Positions 1 to 10,601 of a DNA stretch of 45,133 nt are shown here, in pieces. This DNA comes from Purshia tridentata. Taxonomy: Eukaryota; Streptophyta; Magnoliopsida; Rosales; Rosaceae. The position numbers and the translations under genes were made by a program. Positions within the stretch are counted from its first letter, which is position 1. Every line of letters starts with the position of its first letter. The stretch lies in NCBI GenBank assembly GCA_003254885.1, contig QANT01008477.1, positions 1-45,133 on the forward strand, in the 5' to 3' direction. The notes below the pieces were generated by a model that made no database searches, had not been told where the DNA came from, and worked only from the letters and a program-made list of their open reading frames with translations.

Positions 1-877
1 TCGGCCGCTTTCACTTGCAGCTCGGCCGGGCAAGCAGCGTTAACATTGGCTGGGCAGCTCGAGGTCTTGCAACCGTTTGTACCGCCTTGCGGGGCCACAG
101 ACATGGGCAAGTTGAAGCCATCAACAAGACTAACGTCGTAGAAATCTTGACCACCGTTTGCTGCAATAGTGATTTCCACTAGGGTTGCTGGTGGGACTGC
201 ACCGTTACCGTTGCATGTGACTTGGCCGGAACCACAGTCCGCGGTTTCACAAGTGAATTTTCCAGCTGAGTCCGTGGAGCATCTGGTTCGGGCCCAGAAG
301 CGGCCGGACCATGGAGAAGGAGCATCCACTGAAAAGCTAGCTCCGGATTTTAGTTCGAAACCGGTGCTTGATAATTGAGGTTTTTGATCACCAGTTAGGG
401 TTCCTGGCCATACAGTGTTGGGACATTTGTTTGTGAATGTGATTTTAGCTGCATGCGCACCTGCATTCAACATAATCCAATAAATTATAACAATACTGAT
501 CATAATTAACATCTACATACGTACATTGTAAAACTAAACACATAAATTAATGAATATATTATTTGTAATTAATTAACTAATTTCAAACTATCATTCTCAT
601 GATAATTAAATTAGATTTCATCAGGATAATAATGATCATGATATATGGTAGATGATATTAATATTGCAACAAACATATTATAAATTCATAATGGGCTGGC
701 TTCAAATATTTAATACCTGGTAACTCATAATAGTATTTAATTTTGGGCACCAATGTTACCAATGTTTATATATTGGAAAAAAAGAAAAGAAACTAAGAAG
801 CTTGCACAATATATACCTGCGAAGAAGAGGATGGCCAAGGTGAGGCCCAGGAGTACTTGGCTCTTCATCATCATCAT
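1..877 (-). CDS. Thaumatin-like protein (PR-5 family), copy 1, 3' part cut by window edge
   Basis: Secreted PR-5/thaumatin-like protein, a family linked to antifungal defence and fruit allergens of the Mal d 2 / Pru av 2 class. Exon 1 (817-877, 61 nt) encodes a start with four consecutive Met codons and a hydrophobic signal peptide ([20 protein letters not shown]). A 356-bp GT-AG intron (461-816) follows, and exon 2 runs from 460 to the left edge. The mature protein should begin after AHA at residue 24. Visible family features are the [13 protein letters not shown] start, [11 protein letters not shown], the GQVTCNGNG segment and [16 protein letters not shown], which holds acidic-cleft residues. 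About 173 residues are visible and the frame is open throughout; the last ~70 residues and stop lie outside. The first ATG was taken as start because the identical exon exists in copy 2. It differs from copy 2 by charge changes and lacks two glycosylation sequons found there. Confidence 0.93.
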
Positions 878-3536
878 TGAATGTCTTAACTCTTAATTTC
901 CTTGCTGCTATACTTTGGATTAAAACTCAGTCTGAATAATTTGATGAAGTTGGGAAGCAAGGGGTGGTTTATATAGGCTTCTACCGGCCTAACTTTTTTG
1001 ATGTTTTCCTTGAGCACTTGATTACGGGTCTAAGTTTGGCATGGTACGTAACAAGTAAAACGGGCACTGGGAAACTACCAGAGTGTTGATGTAAGTTGTC
1101 TTGGAGTACTGGTCTATCCATCGTCATTGACATTTCAATACCTTCGCTGCAAAAATTCAAAGCTAATCCAGAAAATATAACCCATCATATATACATAGAT
1201 GACCTCTATGTCCCTGTTAATTACTACTATTCTTGTATGTATTCATCTATACAGATCGAGAGAGATAGAGAAGGACCTGCATGCAATTGGTACAGGTGGC
1301 TAGAATATACAGTGAATGATATATAATATATTTATCAAGCCAGATATGAATGAAGCCAGACAGACTCAGCAAACTAATTTTTGGATAAAAACAAAGCCAG
1401 CGCAGACATTGAAACGTTGATAGTGTGATTTTGACAAAAAATCGAGAAGAAGGCTATGAGCATGCCATGTGTATAGCGTGATTGACGGGCTAAGAAGAAT
1501 AGGGCTGCCGTGATGAACGATGCAGCTAATAAATAAGAGAGACTAGTAAAAGCCGGGCCAAGAAATGTGGTGACTTTCTGTATTTTTTTTGTTTTTATGT
1601 TTTGGACATAGCCTCATGGGGAAAGAATTGATAATTGCATGTGTGAATTAATCTGATTCCTGCTGGACAGGATTTTGTGGGCTTAGTAAGGTAAAATGTT
1701 GTGACATGGAGAAAGGTTGCCTCAGAAGGGTTAAGCCCACGAGTTGGCATGACCATTGAACCAGTGTTGAGCCCAAGTCCATTGTCGTTTATCCCCGACT
1801 TTAATGATAGGGATTAAAGACAAGACTCATTAACTTCGGTATTGTTTATCCCCCACTAATATCATTCTAGTCTTTATCCCCGGTAACTTAAGGAAGAATA
1901 TCATTAACTTTAAAAATTTTACCTGATAGTTAGGAATGGCGAAATTCTCCAGCCCTGCCAATCCTCGTTGGGTCCCGTCCTGATTAAGCCACCCCACCTC
2001 ACCCCACCCCATCCTATCTTATATACTCGTTTAACTTAATAAATATATCATATAATATAATTTTATTATTATATTTTAATTTTATGCTCTTATTTTTGTA
2101 ATTTATTATTTTATTGAAAAGCAATATTACCGATGACATACCAAATGAAAATCATGTTTACCCGACGAAGTGGGTATAATATTAACGAACACTTCCTGAA
2201 TCTGATCCGATGCCATCCCCATTAGCAGTCATGTTTTATTTATACACTATTTACAACATGATTTGGTATATGCTTTATGCGGCTGTGTGGTTTGTCTTCT
2301 GTCTTCGATTTCTGAGACGCATCAGTACCTCGAAAACTTCAAAATCCATCCTCATGCTCGATCTCCTGCCAATAGTGTCTTTCTATGTCGTTCTATTAAT
2401 TTGTTTTTCCCCGCCCATTTCTAGCTTTTTAATTTTCTACAACATATTTTGACATAACAAGCCTTACAAACATTTTATCTTTCATCTGGAATCTTTCTAG
2501 ATTTCACATAATGTTATCCTTTAATTAAAAAGTACTGCCTCTTACTCATGTACAGTGCAAAAGTAGAATTCTAAATTTTGAAACTTACAGAATTTTCTTT
2601 TAGTGGCATTAACTTCATAAAATATAGCTGACTGTAACTTTTCTCTCTGTAACAAAAACACATTAAAGACTAAGAATGCATGCATATACTTTGAGATTGC
2701 AGTAGAAAAGCACCTAAAAAATTTAGATAACAAACGGTGGACCTCCTAATCAATAAATAGGCTTTATCAACTATCCCAGATTTCCTATCCTAATTAAACA
2801 AATGATAGGATAGCGAGACGTCCTCCTGATTTAATTCTCAGAGTTCAGCATCATGGAATCAAACCCCCAGTATACTTAAAAAGATGTATACTCTAGGTAA
2901 CCCACAGTGGTTTAGGGAATCGAACCCAAAGTCAATTAAACATGACACCCACCATCACAAAGTAGGAAGGTCCAAACACTTTCCACACTTTATGTTCATC
3001 AATTATTTACAAATATTGATATATGAATGCATTGTCTTGAAGGTCATAATCCCTCAATCCATGTTAATAGTATATAATGCATGTATGATGAGATATGTTA
3101 GGATGGATCTAATATTCACCTTATCTCAAACAAATTAAAAGACTAATTTAATTAATTATCCACACCAAATATTTATAGTAAGGAAAAGCTAGCATTGTAA
3201 CCATCTATTAATTAAGTTCTAGTATAAGTGTGCATTATCTTTATCACTATAGGTTAATTAATAACTTTATTCCTTGAAATGAGCTCTTCTTCACTAACAC
3301 AAAGTTTCTATATATCTAAAATGAAGAAATATAGACATTCATACCAAAATTAATTGCCAATGAAAGTAGTAGTCTAAACTCTTATAAGCCACTATGTAAG
3401 GCCTCACATTTTTTATGTAGGATTTTTTTCTCAAAACACCCATGCACGTCTAATGTCACTTAAGCCTTATACATTGACAGTTCGTATTGAGTGATGTGAG
3501 AGCACATGAGACCGTCAGGCTCAACACATGGATAGT
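878..3536. repeat. Upstream region of TLP copy 1, unit A of the tandem duplication
   Basis: No gene is supported here. The sequence is AT-rich and matches 5181-7886 segment by segment in the same order, with small indels; for example the stretch at 1560-1720 recurs at 5860-5985 and the stretch at 2870-3140 recurs near 7220-7500. It includes the promoter of TLP copy 1. Short open frames here are not conserved in the other unit and look random. Two positions resembling a tRNA B box occur (near 2845 and 2918) but no tRNA or clear SINE could be built around them. Confidence 0.75.
969..975 (-). promoter_or_regulatory. Putative TATA box of thaumatin-like copy 1
   Basis: TATATAA on the minus strand about 92-98 bases before the start codon, a normal distance for a plant TATA box plus a short leader. 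Copy 2 has TATAAA at the matching place because two bases are missing there. Transcription start is not visible directly. Confidence 0.5.
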
Positions 3537-3550
3537 CTACTCTGATATCA

Positions 3551-3678
3551 TGTATATAATTATAATTTATAGTGTAGAGGGGCAAGAGAATAACTTAATT
3601 CCCAAGTAATACAAACATAACAGATGGTAAATATAACTAGAGTAGGAACCTTTTGCTACCAGACTCTGCTCATTAACA
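3551..3678 (-). mobile_element. LTR-like segment of a decayed copia element (unit A)
   Basis: Read on the minus strand, this 128-bp block starts TGTTAATGAG and ends TATACA, the TG...CA form of a long terminal repeat. It is directly followed on the minus strand (3537-3550) by TGATATCAGAGTAG, close to the plant copia primer-binding site TGGTATCAGAGC that pairs with initiator Met-tRNA. The matching block in unit B starts near 7899 and is followed by TGATATCAGAGC at 7887-7898. LTR borders are inferred from these signals only. Confidence 0.45.
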
Positions 3679-3911
3679 CTTCTCCGCAAACTTGGCATCT
3701 TTGTACATACTAGTTTGGATCGTAGCAACAGGTGTCAATGCTTGAATAAGCCCATGGTTAGAAAATGTGTCGTTTGATCAATAGATGGCACAAAAAGAAC
3801 CTTGTGACTGCCACTCGCAACACGTTCTCGAACAAAGTGATGGTCAAGTTCAATGTAGTCATATATAGCTCGTATTATTGGCATAAATTGAGTAGCATTT
3901 AGTATTGACCC
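3679..3911 (-). pseudogene. Ty1/copia RNase H C-terminal fragment, unit A
   Basis: The minus strand encodes the end of a copia polyprotein: [15 protein letters not shown], then KVLFVPS and LRSKL, matching the usual RNase H tail (IEIDxHFVRE...VPS...). The tail lacks the normal TKGL motif and is interrupted by a stop after GLFKH, so it is a relic. Similarity to the unit B copy is clear to about 3854 and weaker but visible to about 3911, after which the sequence becomes the 3' flank of TLP copy 2. Confidence 0.75.
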
Positions 3912-4095
3912 AAAAGAAAGAAAAGAAAAATCAGAATATACGAGAGCATAATCTTACTTTATTTATTTCTTTATAAAAGCATTTATTATTACAAATATTC
4001 TTGACAACAACAATGTGTCAAACTCTCCAAGAAATTTATTCTCCTATATCATTATAACATAAAGAGAGGGATAGATAATTTGCTTCTATATATGC
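3912..4095. other. 3' flank of TLP copy 2 and probable duplication junction
   Basis: This stretch joins the unit A copia relic to the end of TLP copy 2. Somewhere here lies the junction of the tandem duplication; the exact base cannot be fixed because the matching flank of copy 1 is outside the window. The minus strand carries an AATAAA signal within it. Confidence 0.5.
4035..4040 (-). terminator. Putative polyadenylation signal of TLP copy 2
   Basis: AATAAA on the minus strand, about 56 bases after the stop codon at 4096-4098, a plausible near-upstream element. Further AATAAA copies lie around 3957-3966. Confidence 0.45.
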
Positions 4096-5180
4096 TCATG
4101 GGCAGAATGTAATAAGGTAGTTGGGTCCACCGTTGCAAGTAAAAGTGCTGGGTAAGTCATCAGGGTAGCTATAAGCCTGAGGGCACTGTTCCCTAAAGAA
4201 TTGAGAGTACTTTGTGGGAGGGCATGTCTCTGTAGGTGGAGTGCAACAGTATTGTGGCTCATCGAAGGCTAAACAAGCGCTCTTGCACCCAATTACGCTT
4301 CCATCAGCCGCTTTCAGTTGCAGCTCGACTGGGCAAGCCGCGTTAACATTGGCAGGGCAGCTCGAGGTCTCGCATTTGCCTGAGCCGCCTTGTGGGGTCA
4401 CAGACATGGGTAAGTTGAAGCCATCAACAAGACTAACGTCGTAGAAATCTTGACCACCGTTTGCTGCAATAGTGATTTCCACTAGGGTTGCTGGTGGGAC
4501 TGCACCGTTACCGTTGCATGTGACTTGTCCGGAACTACAATCTGCGGTGGCACAAGTGAATTTTCCAGAAGAGTTTATGGAGCATTCGGTCCGGGCCCAA
4601 AAGCGGCCAGACCATGGAGACGGAGCTTCCACTGAATTGTTAGCTCCGGATTTTAGTTCGAAACCAGTGCTTGATAATTGAGGTTTTTGATCACCAGTTA
4701 GGGTTCCTGGCCATACAGTGTTGGGGCATTTGTTTGTGAATGTGATTGTAGCTGCATGCGCACCTACATTCAACATAATCCAATAAATTATAACAATACT
4801 GACAAACATTTAGATGTGTACGTACATTAATTGTAAAACTAAACACATAAATTAATGAATTGTTTGTAATTAATTAACTTATTTTAAACTATCATTCCCA
4901 TGAAAAATTAGATTTCATCAAGATCATAATATTAATCATGATATATGGTAGATGATATTAATATTGCATCAAACATATTATAAATTCATGAAGGGCTGGC
5001 TTCAAATATTTAATACATGGTAACTCACAATAGTATTTAATTTTGGGCACCAATGTTACCAATGTGTTTATATATATATTGGAAACAAAAAGAAAATAAG
5101 AAGCTTGCACAATATATACCTGCGAAGAAGAGGATGGCCAAGGTGAGGCCCAGGAGTACTTGGCTCTTCATCATCATCAT
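4096..5180 (-). CDS. Thaumatin-like protein (PR-5 family), copy 2, complete, 242 aa
   Basis: Complete secreted thaumatin-like protein. Exon 1 is 5120-5180 (61 nt) and exon 2 is 4096-4763 (668 nt); the intron (4764-5119) is 356 bp, the same length as in copy 1. Together they give 242 residues. The signal peptide ends near residue 24 (AHA). The mature protein has all 16 cysteines of the large thaumatin fold and ends ITFCP, as usual for the family. Arg in WARTEC, Glu in VEITI and the Asp residues of [14 protein letters not shown] match the REDDD acidic cleft; the fifth Asp probably lies in YSYPDD. Exon 2 alone can be read from an intronic Met as a 237-aa frame, but splicing to the signal-peptide exon is strongly preferred. 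Unlike copy 1 it has two N-glycosylation sequons, NNS at residues 62-64 and NSS at 84-86. Family role: pathogenesis or ripening related, possibly beta-glucan binding. Confidence 0.96.
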
Positions 5181-7886
5181 TGAATATCTTAATTGTTAAT
5201 TTCCTTGCTGCTATACTTGGATTAAACCTCAGTCTGATTAATTTGATGAAGTTGGGAAGCAAGGGGTGGTTTATAGGCTTGTAGCGGCCTAAATTTTTTT
5301 ATCTTCCTTGAGCACTTAATGACGGGTCTAAGTTTTCCATGGTACGTAACAAGTAAAACGGGCACTGGGAAACTACCAAAGTGCATGATGACCTTCAATA
5401 CCCTACCTATCGTCATTGGTCTTGGAGTACTGGTCTAACTATCGTCATTCACTACCTTCCCTGCGAAAATTCAAAGCTAATCCAGAAAATATAACCCATC
5501 ATACATAGATGATCTCTACGTCCCTGTTACTACTATTCCTGCATGCATGTATCTCTAGACAGACAGAGAGAGAGAGAGAAGGATCGACATCGACCTAGTG
5601 AATGATACATATCCCCGTATAAATGTCAATCCAAATATGAATGAAGCCACTCAGCAAATTGGATAAACCCAAAGCCAGCGTAGATATTGAAACGTTGAAT
5701 AGTTAGTGTGATTTTGACAAACAATCGAGAAGAAGGCTATGCGCATGCCATGTGTATAGCGTGATTGACGGGCTAAGAAGAATAGGGCTGCCGACGCCCT
5801 GGTGAACGATGCAGCTAATTAATAAGAGAGACTTGTAAAACCCGGCCCGGAAATGTGGTGATGACTTTCTCTATTTTTTTGTTTTTATGTTTTGGACACA
5901 ACCTCATAGGGGAAGAATTAATAATTGCACGTGTGAATTAATCTGATTCCTGCTGGACTGGATTTTGTGGGCTTAGTAAGGTAGTATGTTGTGACCAGAC
6001 AGTTTGAGTCCATGGTAGGTCATTTGAAGCCCAACATAGAGAAAGATTGTCTGATATGCAGAAGGGTTCGGCCCACGAGTTGGCATGACCATTGAATGAG
6101 TGTTGAGCCCAAGTCCATTGTCGTTTATCCCTGACCTTAAGAATAGGGGTTAAAGACAAGACTCATTTTCTTTTTGTGACGTTGGAGAGAATCGAATCCT
6201 AAACCTAATATCATTCTAATCTTTACCCCATTACTTGGGCTAATCTCAAGAAGAATTTCATTAACTTTAAAAATTTTACCTAGTAGCCGCCAATCCCCGT
6301 TGGGCTCCGCCCTAATTAAGTGGGTATGATAATACCCCTCCCATCCCGCTCCATATACTTATTTAACTTAATAAATAAATTAATATAATTTTATGATTAT
6401 ATTTTAATTATATGTTCTTATTTTTGTGATTTAACATCATTTTATTAAGAAGTAATAAATTAAAAGACAATACCGGAAACTTATATACTAGATAAAAATT
6501 CCGTTTATTTGACGGAGAGAGTAGGTACTGACGAACCCACCCCGAACCCGTCCTTTGCCATCCCCGTTAACAATCCTATTTGATTTATAAATATAGATAA
6601 CATTGGACTGGATATCCACATTATTTACAACATGTTTTGGTATTATGCTTTATGCAGCTGTGTGGTTTGGCATCTCAAGACGTGGCATGTTTTCTGTCTT
6701 CGATCTCTTGCCAAAACTGTCTTTCTTTGTCATTCTATTAATTTGTCTTTACCCGCCTAATTCTAGCTTTCTAATTTTCTACAACATATTTTGACACATT
6801 GACTCTTACAAACATTTTCTTTTTCATCTGGAATTTTTTTTTTCACGTCATGTTAATTAAAAAATACTGCCTCTTAGGCATGTAACTAACAGAAGTTATA
6901 GAATTTTCTTTTAGTGGCATTTTGTAATTACAGAATTTTCTTTTAGTGGCATTAACTTCATAGAATATAGCTGACTGTAACTTTTCTCTCTTTAACAAAA
7001 ACACATTAAAGACTACTAATGCATGCATAGAGATTGCAGTAGAAAAGCACCTAAAATTTTAGATAACAAACGGTGGACCTCCTAATCAATAAATAGCCTT
7101 TATCAACTATCCCACATTTCCTATCCTAATTAAACAAATGATAGGAACTGGATAGCGAGACATCCTCCTGATTTAATTCTCAGAGGTCAGCAGCATATAT
7201 GGAATCAAACCCCCAGTTTACTTTAAAAAATGTACACTTAGGTAACCCACAGTGGTTTGGAGAATCGAACCTAAAGTTAATTAAAACATGACACCCACCA
7301 TCTCATACTAGGAAGGTTCAAACACTTTCCACACATTATGTTCATCAATTATTTACAAATATTGATATATGCATGCATTGTCTTGAAGGTCATAGACTCA
7401 TAATCCCTCAAATTCATGCTAATAGTATATAATGTATGTATATGATGAGATATTTTCGGATGCATCTAATATTCACCTTATCTCAAACAAATTAAAAGAC
7501 TAATTAAGTAATTTAATAAATCCACACCAAGAGTATTTATAGAAATGACAAAGCATTGTAACCATCTATTTAAGTTCTAGTTAAGTGTCTATTATCTTTA
7601 TCACTAGGTTAATAACTTTATTCATTGAAATGGATTTTTCTTCACTAACACAAAGTTTCTATCCAAAATGAAGGAATTTAGGCATCTATCTCAAAACCAA
7701 TTGCTAATGAGAAGAGTAGTCTAAACCCTTATAAACGACTATGCAAAGGCTCACATTTTTTATGTAGGATATTTTTCTCAACATGCCTCTACACGTGTAG
7801 CGTCACTTAAGCCTAACACATTGATAATTCATATTGAGTGATGTGAGAGCATATGTGACCGTCGGGCTCAACAAATGAATAGCTTT
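5181..7886. repeat. Upstream region of TLP copy 2, unit B of the tandem duplication
   Basis: AT-rich non-coding sequence collinear with 878-3536. It includes the promoter of TLP copy 2. Indels against unit A are visible, for instance a different segment at about 6165-6260 and a partial repeat around 6895-6950 (TTACAGAATTTTCTTTTAGT occurs twice in related form). No gene is supported. Confidence 0.75.
5270..5275 (-). promoter_or_regulatory. Putative TATA box of thaumatin-like copy 2
   Basis: TATAAA on the minus strand about 90-95 bases before the start codon, at the place where copy 1 has TATATAA. Confidence 0.5.
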
Positions 7887-8292
7887 GCTCTGATATCATA
7901 TGTATAATTATATTTCTTTGAAGAATATTATGATTTACAACATGTAATTTATAGTACACAGGAGCAAGGGAATAACTTAATTCCCAAGTAATACAAACAT
8001 AACATATGGTAAATATAACTAGACTAGGAACCTATTGCTACCAGACTTTGCTTATTATTCCCCCGCAAATTATAAACTTGGCGTCCTTCGACATACTAGT
8101 TTGAATCGTAGGGGTCGATGCTTGAATAAGCCCTTGGTTAGAAAAGATGTCGTTTGATCAGTAGAGGGCACAAAAAGAACCTACTGCCACTTGCAACGCG
8201 TTCTTAAACAAAGTGATGGTCAAGTTCAATATGACGGGTTTGGGCATGAAAAACTGGATTGGCAGCCATATAAGTAGTGCTTATATTGTCAC
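7887..8292 (-). mobile_element. Decayed copia fragment: RNase H tail, LTR-like block and primer-binding site (unit B)
   Basis: On the minus strand the order is a copia RNase H tail (FCDNIST...MAANPVFHA then IELDHHFV), an LTR-like block, and TGATATCAGAGC (7887-7898), one base off the standard plant copia primer-binding site. The RNase H part reaches further upstream than in unit A but has a stop right after HHFV and a frameshift soon after, so it is dead. Presence in both units means the insertion is older than the duplication. Confidence 0.7.
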
Positions 8293-8303
8293 AAAATAGG
8301 TGG

Positions 8304-8833
8304 ATCGAAAAAGTAATAGAATAGGTTAATTGATTTTAAGTACCAAATTTCAATAATTTTTTAGTTTATTTACCAAAATTTCATAGTATTTTAAATTAGG
8401 TACTAGTTAAAAAGTCAAACATAATAATAAATCGAAAAAGTAATAGAATAGGTTAATTGATTTTAAGTACTAAATTTCAATAATTTTTTAGTTTAGTTAC
8501 CAAAATTTAATAATATTTAAATTAGATACTAGTTAAAAAGTCAAACATAATAATATAGTAAAGGGTACTATAATTCACATATATTACATCACATGCCACT
8601 ATAATAAAATATATATATATATATATATATTACATTCGTACTATTATATTAATTTATACTATATATTAAAAGATTATTTTATTTTAAATACTAAATTTCA
8701 ATAAATTTTTAGTTTAGATATCAACATTTGATAGCATTTTAGATTAGATACTAGTTGAAAAGTCAAATATAATAATATAATAAATGGCACTATAATTCAC
8801 AAATATTACATCACATGCCACTACAGTAAAATA
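8304..8833. repeat. AT-rich tandem repeats with (AT)n microsatellite
   Basis: A unit starting ATCGAAAAAGTAATAGAATA occurs at 8304 and again at 8431 (period about 127). A third, more diverged copy follows at about 8665-8790. Copies share the motif TACTAGTTAAAAAGTCAAA and a tail with ATTACATCACATGCCACTA, seen near 8583 and 8806. An (AT)n run lies at about 8606-8630. No coding sequence. Confidence 0.8.
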
Positions 8834-10110
8834 TAGGGTTAATTACATTTTTGGTCCTTGTGTTTTACACGAAAAACAAATTTGGTCCTTGTGGTTTTAA
8901 AATTCCAATTTTGATCCTTGGGTTTTCGTTCATTAACAATTTTGGTCCTTCAGTGTTATTTTGCAAATTACATGTATTTATTTATACTAGACTCTTGGCA
9001 CGTGCTCCGCACATGTCCATTTAAATTTATATTATGTGTTTTTTTATATTTTTATTTTTTAATAAATTATCCTCACTTTCTCCACCTTTTGAGGTGTTTT
9101 TTATTTTAAAATTGTATTTTAATTTTTACATTTTACAATTATATCTTTATTTATTAAATTGAATTAAGGGTATTTATGAGAATTTAAAATTTGGTGAAGC
9201 CTGTCTCCTGGCTTTATAATAGTAAGGATATATTAAGCCAAAAGGAGAGTAAATGGTTAAATTTATGAATTTCAAAAATACCCCATTTAAAAATAGGTAT
9301 TCATAATATTATTTATTAGTAAAAGACAAAAATGTAAAATAGAATAATTAAAATTAAAAAATACAAAAAAAATATTACACTTATTTTTAGCAACCCACTA
9401 TAGAATAATTAAAATTAAAAAATACAAAAAAAATATATTACACTTATTTTTAGCAACCCACTTCCACATCACTATTATTTTAAGACAAATAAATTATTAA
9501 AATTTTTAATTAAATATTTAGAAAAGCCAATTGACACGCGCAACACGCGTGGCAAGAGACTAGTATATATAATGGGAGAATGAGGAGGAAGGTTAAACAT
9601 TCAAAAATCCAACATTGCCCTTTGTTAATTAAAAGATTAAAATCAAACAACTTAATATTTTGAGAGTAAAATAATAAAATAGAATAATTAGAATTGAAAA
9701 ATAAAATGAAATAAAAGATCACACCTCTCCTTATTTTTAGCAACCCATTTACCCCCACTAATTCTTTTTTAGGAAGAATAATTTCTTTTTTAAAAAAATT
9801 CTATTTAAAAAAGGTCAAAATAACATATATATAAGTATTTAAGGATGAAAATTGCAAATCAACAAAAACCCAAGGATCAAAATTAGAAATGGACAAATTA
9901 AGGATGAAAATTGCAAATGAACAAAAACCCGATGATCAAAATTAGAAATGGACAAAAACCCAAGGACCAAAACTGGAATTTTGAAACCACAAGGACCAAA
10001 TTTGTTTTTGGAGTAAAACCCAAGGACTAAAATCGGAATTTTGAAACCACGAGGACCAAATTTGTTTTTGGAGTAAAACACATGGACTAAAAATGTATTT
10101 AACCTTTTTT
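8834..10110. mobile_element. Terminal-inverted-repeat element, about 1.28 kb, non-autonomous
   Basis: The left end reads GGGTTAATTACATTTTTGG followed by spaced copies of TTTGGTCCTTGTGG. The right end (about 9839-10110) is the reverse complement of the same pattern, with four or five repeats of AAGGACCAAA-type units. The long, internally repetitive inverted ends resemble Mutator-like or related MITEs. No transposase is seen. I could not identify a clear target-site duplication. A second inverted-repeat element lies inside. Confidence 0.65.
8981..9571. mobile_element. Inner terminal-inverted-repeat element nested in the larger one
   Basis: The left end TACTAGACTCTTGGCACGTG mirrors the right end at about 9531-9571, whose reverse complement starts TACTAGTCTCTTGCCACGCG. 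The interior is AT-rich without coding capacity. It contains a tandem repeat of about 61 bp (9341-9401 and 9402-9464), with a related third copy outside the element at about 9681. Part of the interior (about 9064-9235) matches the right edge of the window in reverse orientation. Confidence 0.55.
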
Positions 10111-10601
10111 ATAATGCAAACATTTGCACATACACTCCGTGATCACTGTTGAAATGTTGACTATTTAATTAAATGGATAAATATTTTGACTATTTAATTA
10201 AATGGATAAATATTTTTTGATTTAACTAATATTTTGCATGGATTGGAGACCTAAAATGTAGATAATCAATGTAATATGGAGTAGGCTCTAAAAAGATTAT
10301 TTATTTATCTTTAAATGAAAAATCATTCTATTGAAAAAACTTGTAAATATGTATATGTATTCTTTAATTTATGCCCTAGCTAAGTTGCTATAGGGAATTT
10401 CTAGCTCCACTCTATAAGGGACCAATGTACATTATGCATGCATATGTCATTGTGTTGAATTCATCGCACAAAAAGTAGGCTAAACGAGGTATGATTAATT
10501 GTGTTCACATAAATGAGGATTGAGGACGTAATTAATAGTAAGCTTACTTGAATTTAAATAAAAAGCCATTATTACACAAACTAAAGTGTTGGACTCTTTA
10601 A
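10111..10601. other. Gene-free AT-rich spacer
   Basis: No gene recognised. A short tandem repeat of about 29 bp (TTGACTATTTAATTAAATGG and following bases) starts at 10157 and again at 10186. Confidence 0.5.

Noticed and set aside
2835..2930. tRNA B-box-like motifs (GGTTCGATTCCC on the minus strand), also near 7260
   Set aside because: No acceptor stem, anticodon arm or A box at the right distance; possibly an old SINE, but not supportable.
4214..4681. Open frames on the plus strand across TLP copy 2 (and the equivalent across copy 1)
   Set aside because: They are antisense shadows of the TLP exon, which has 16 conserved cysteines in the other strand.
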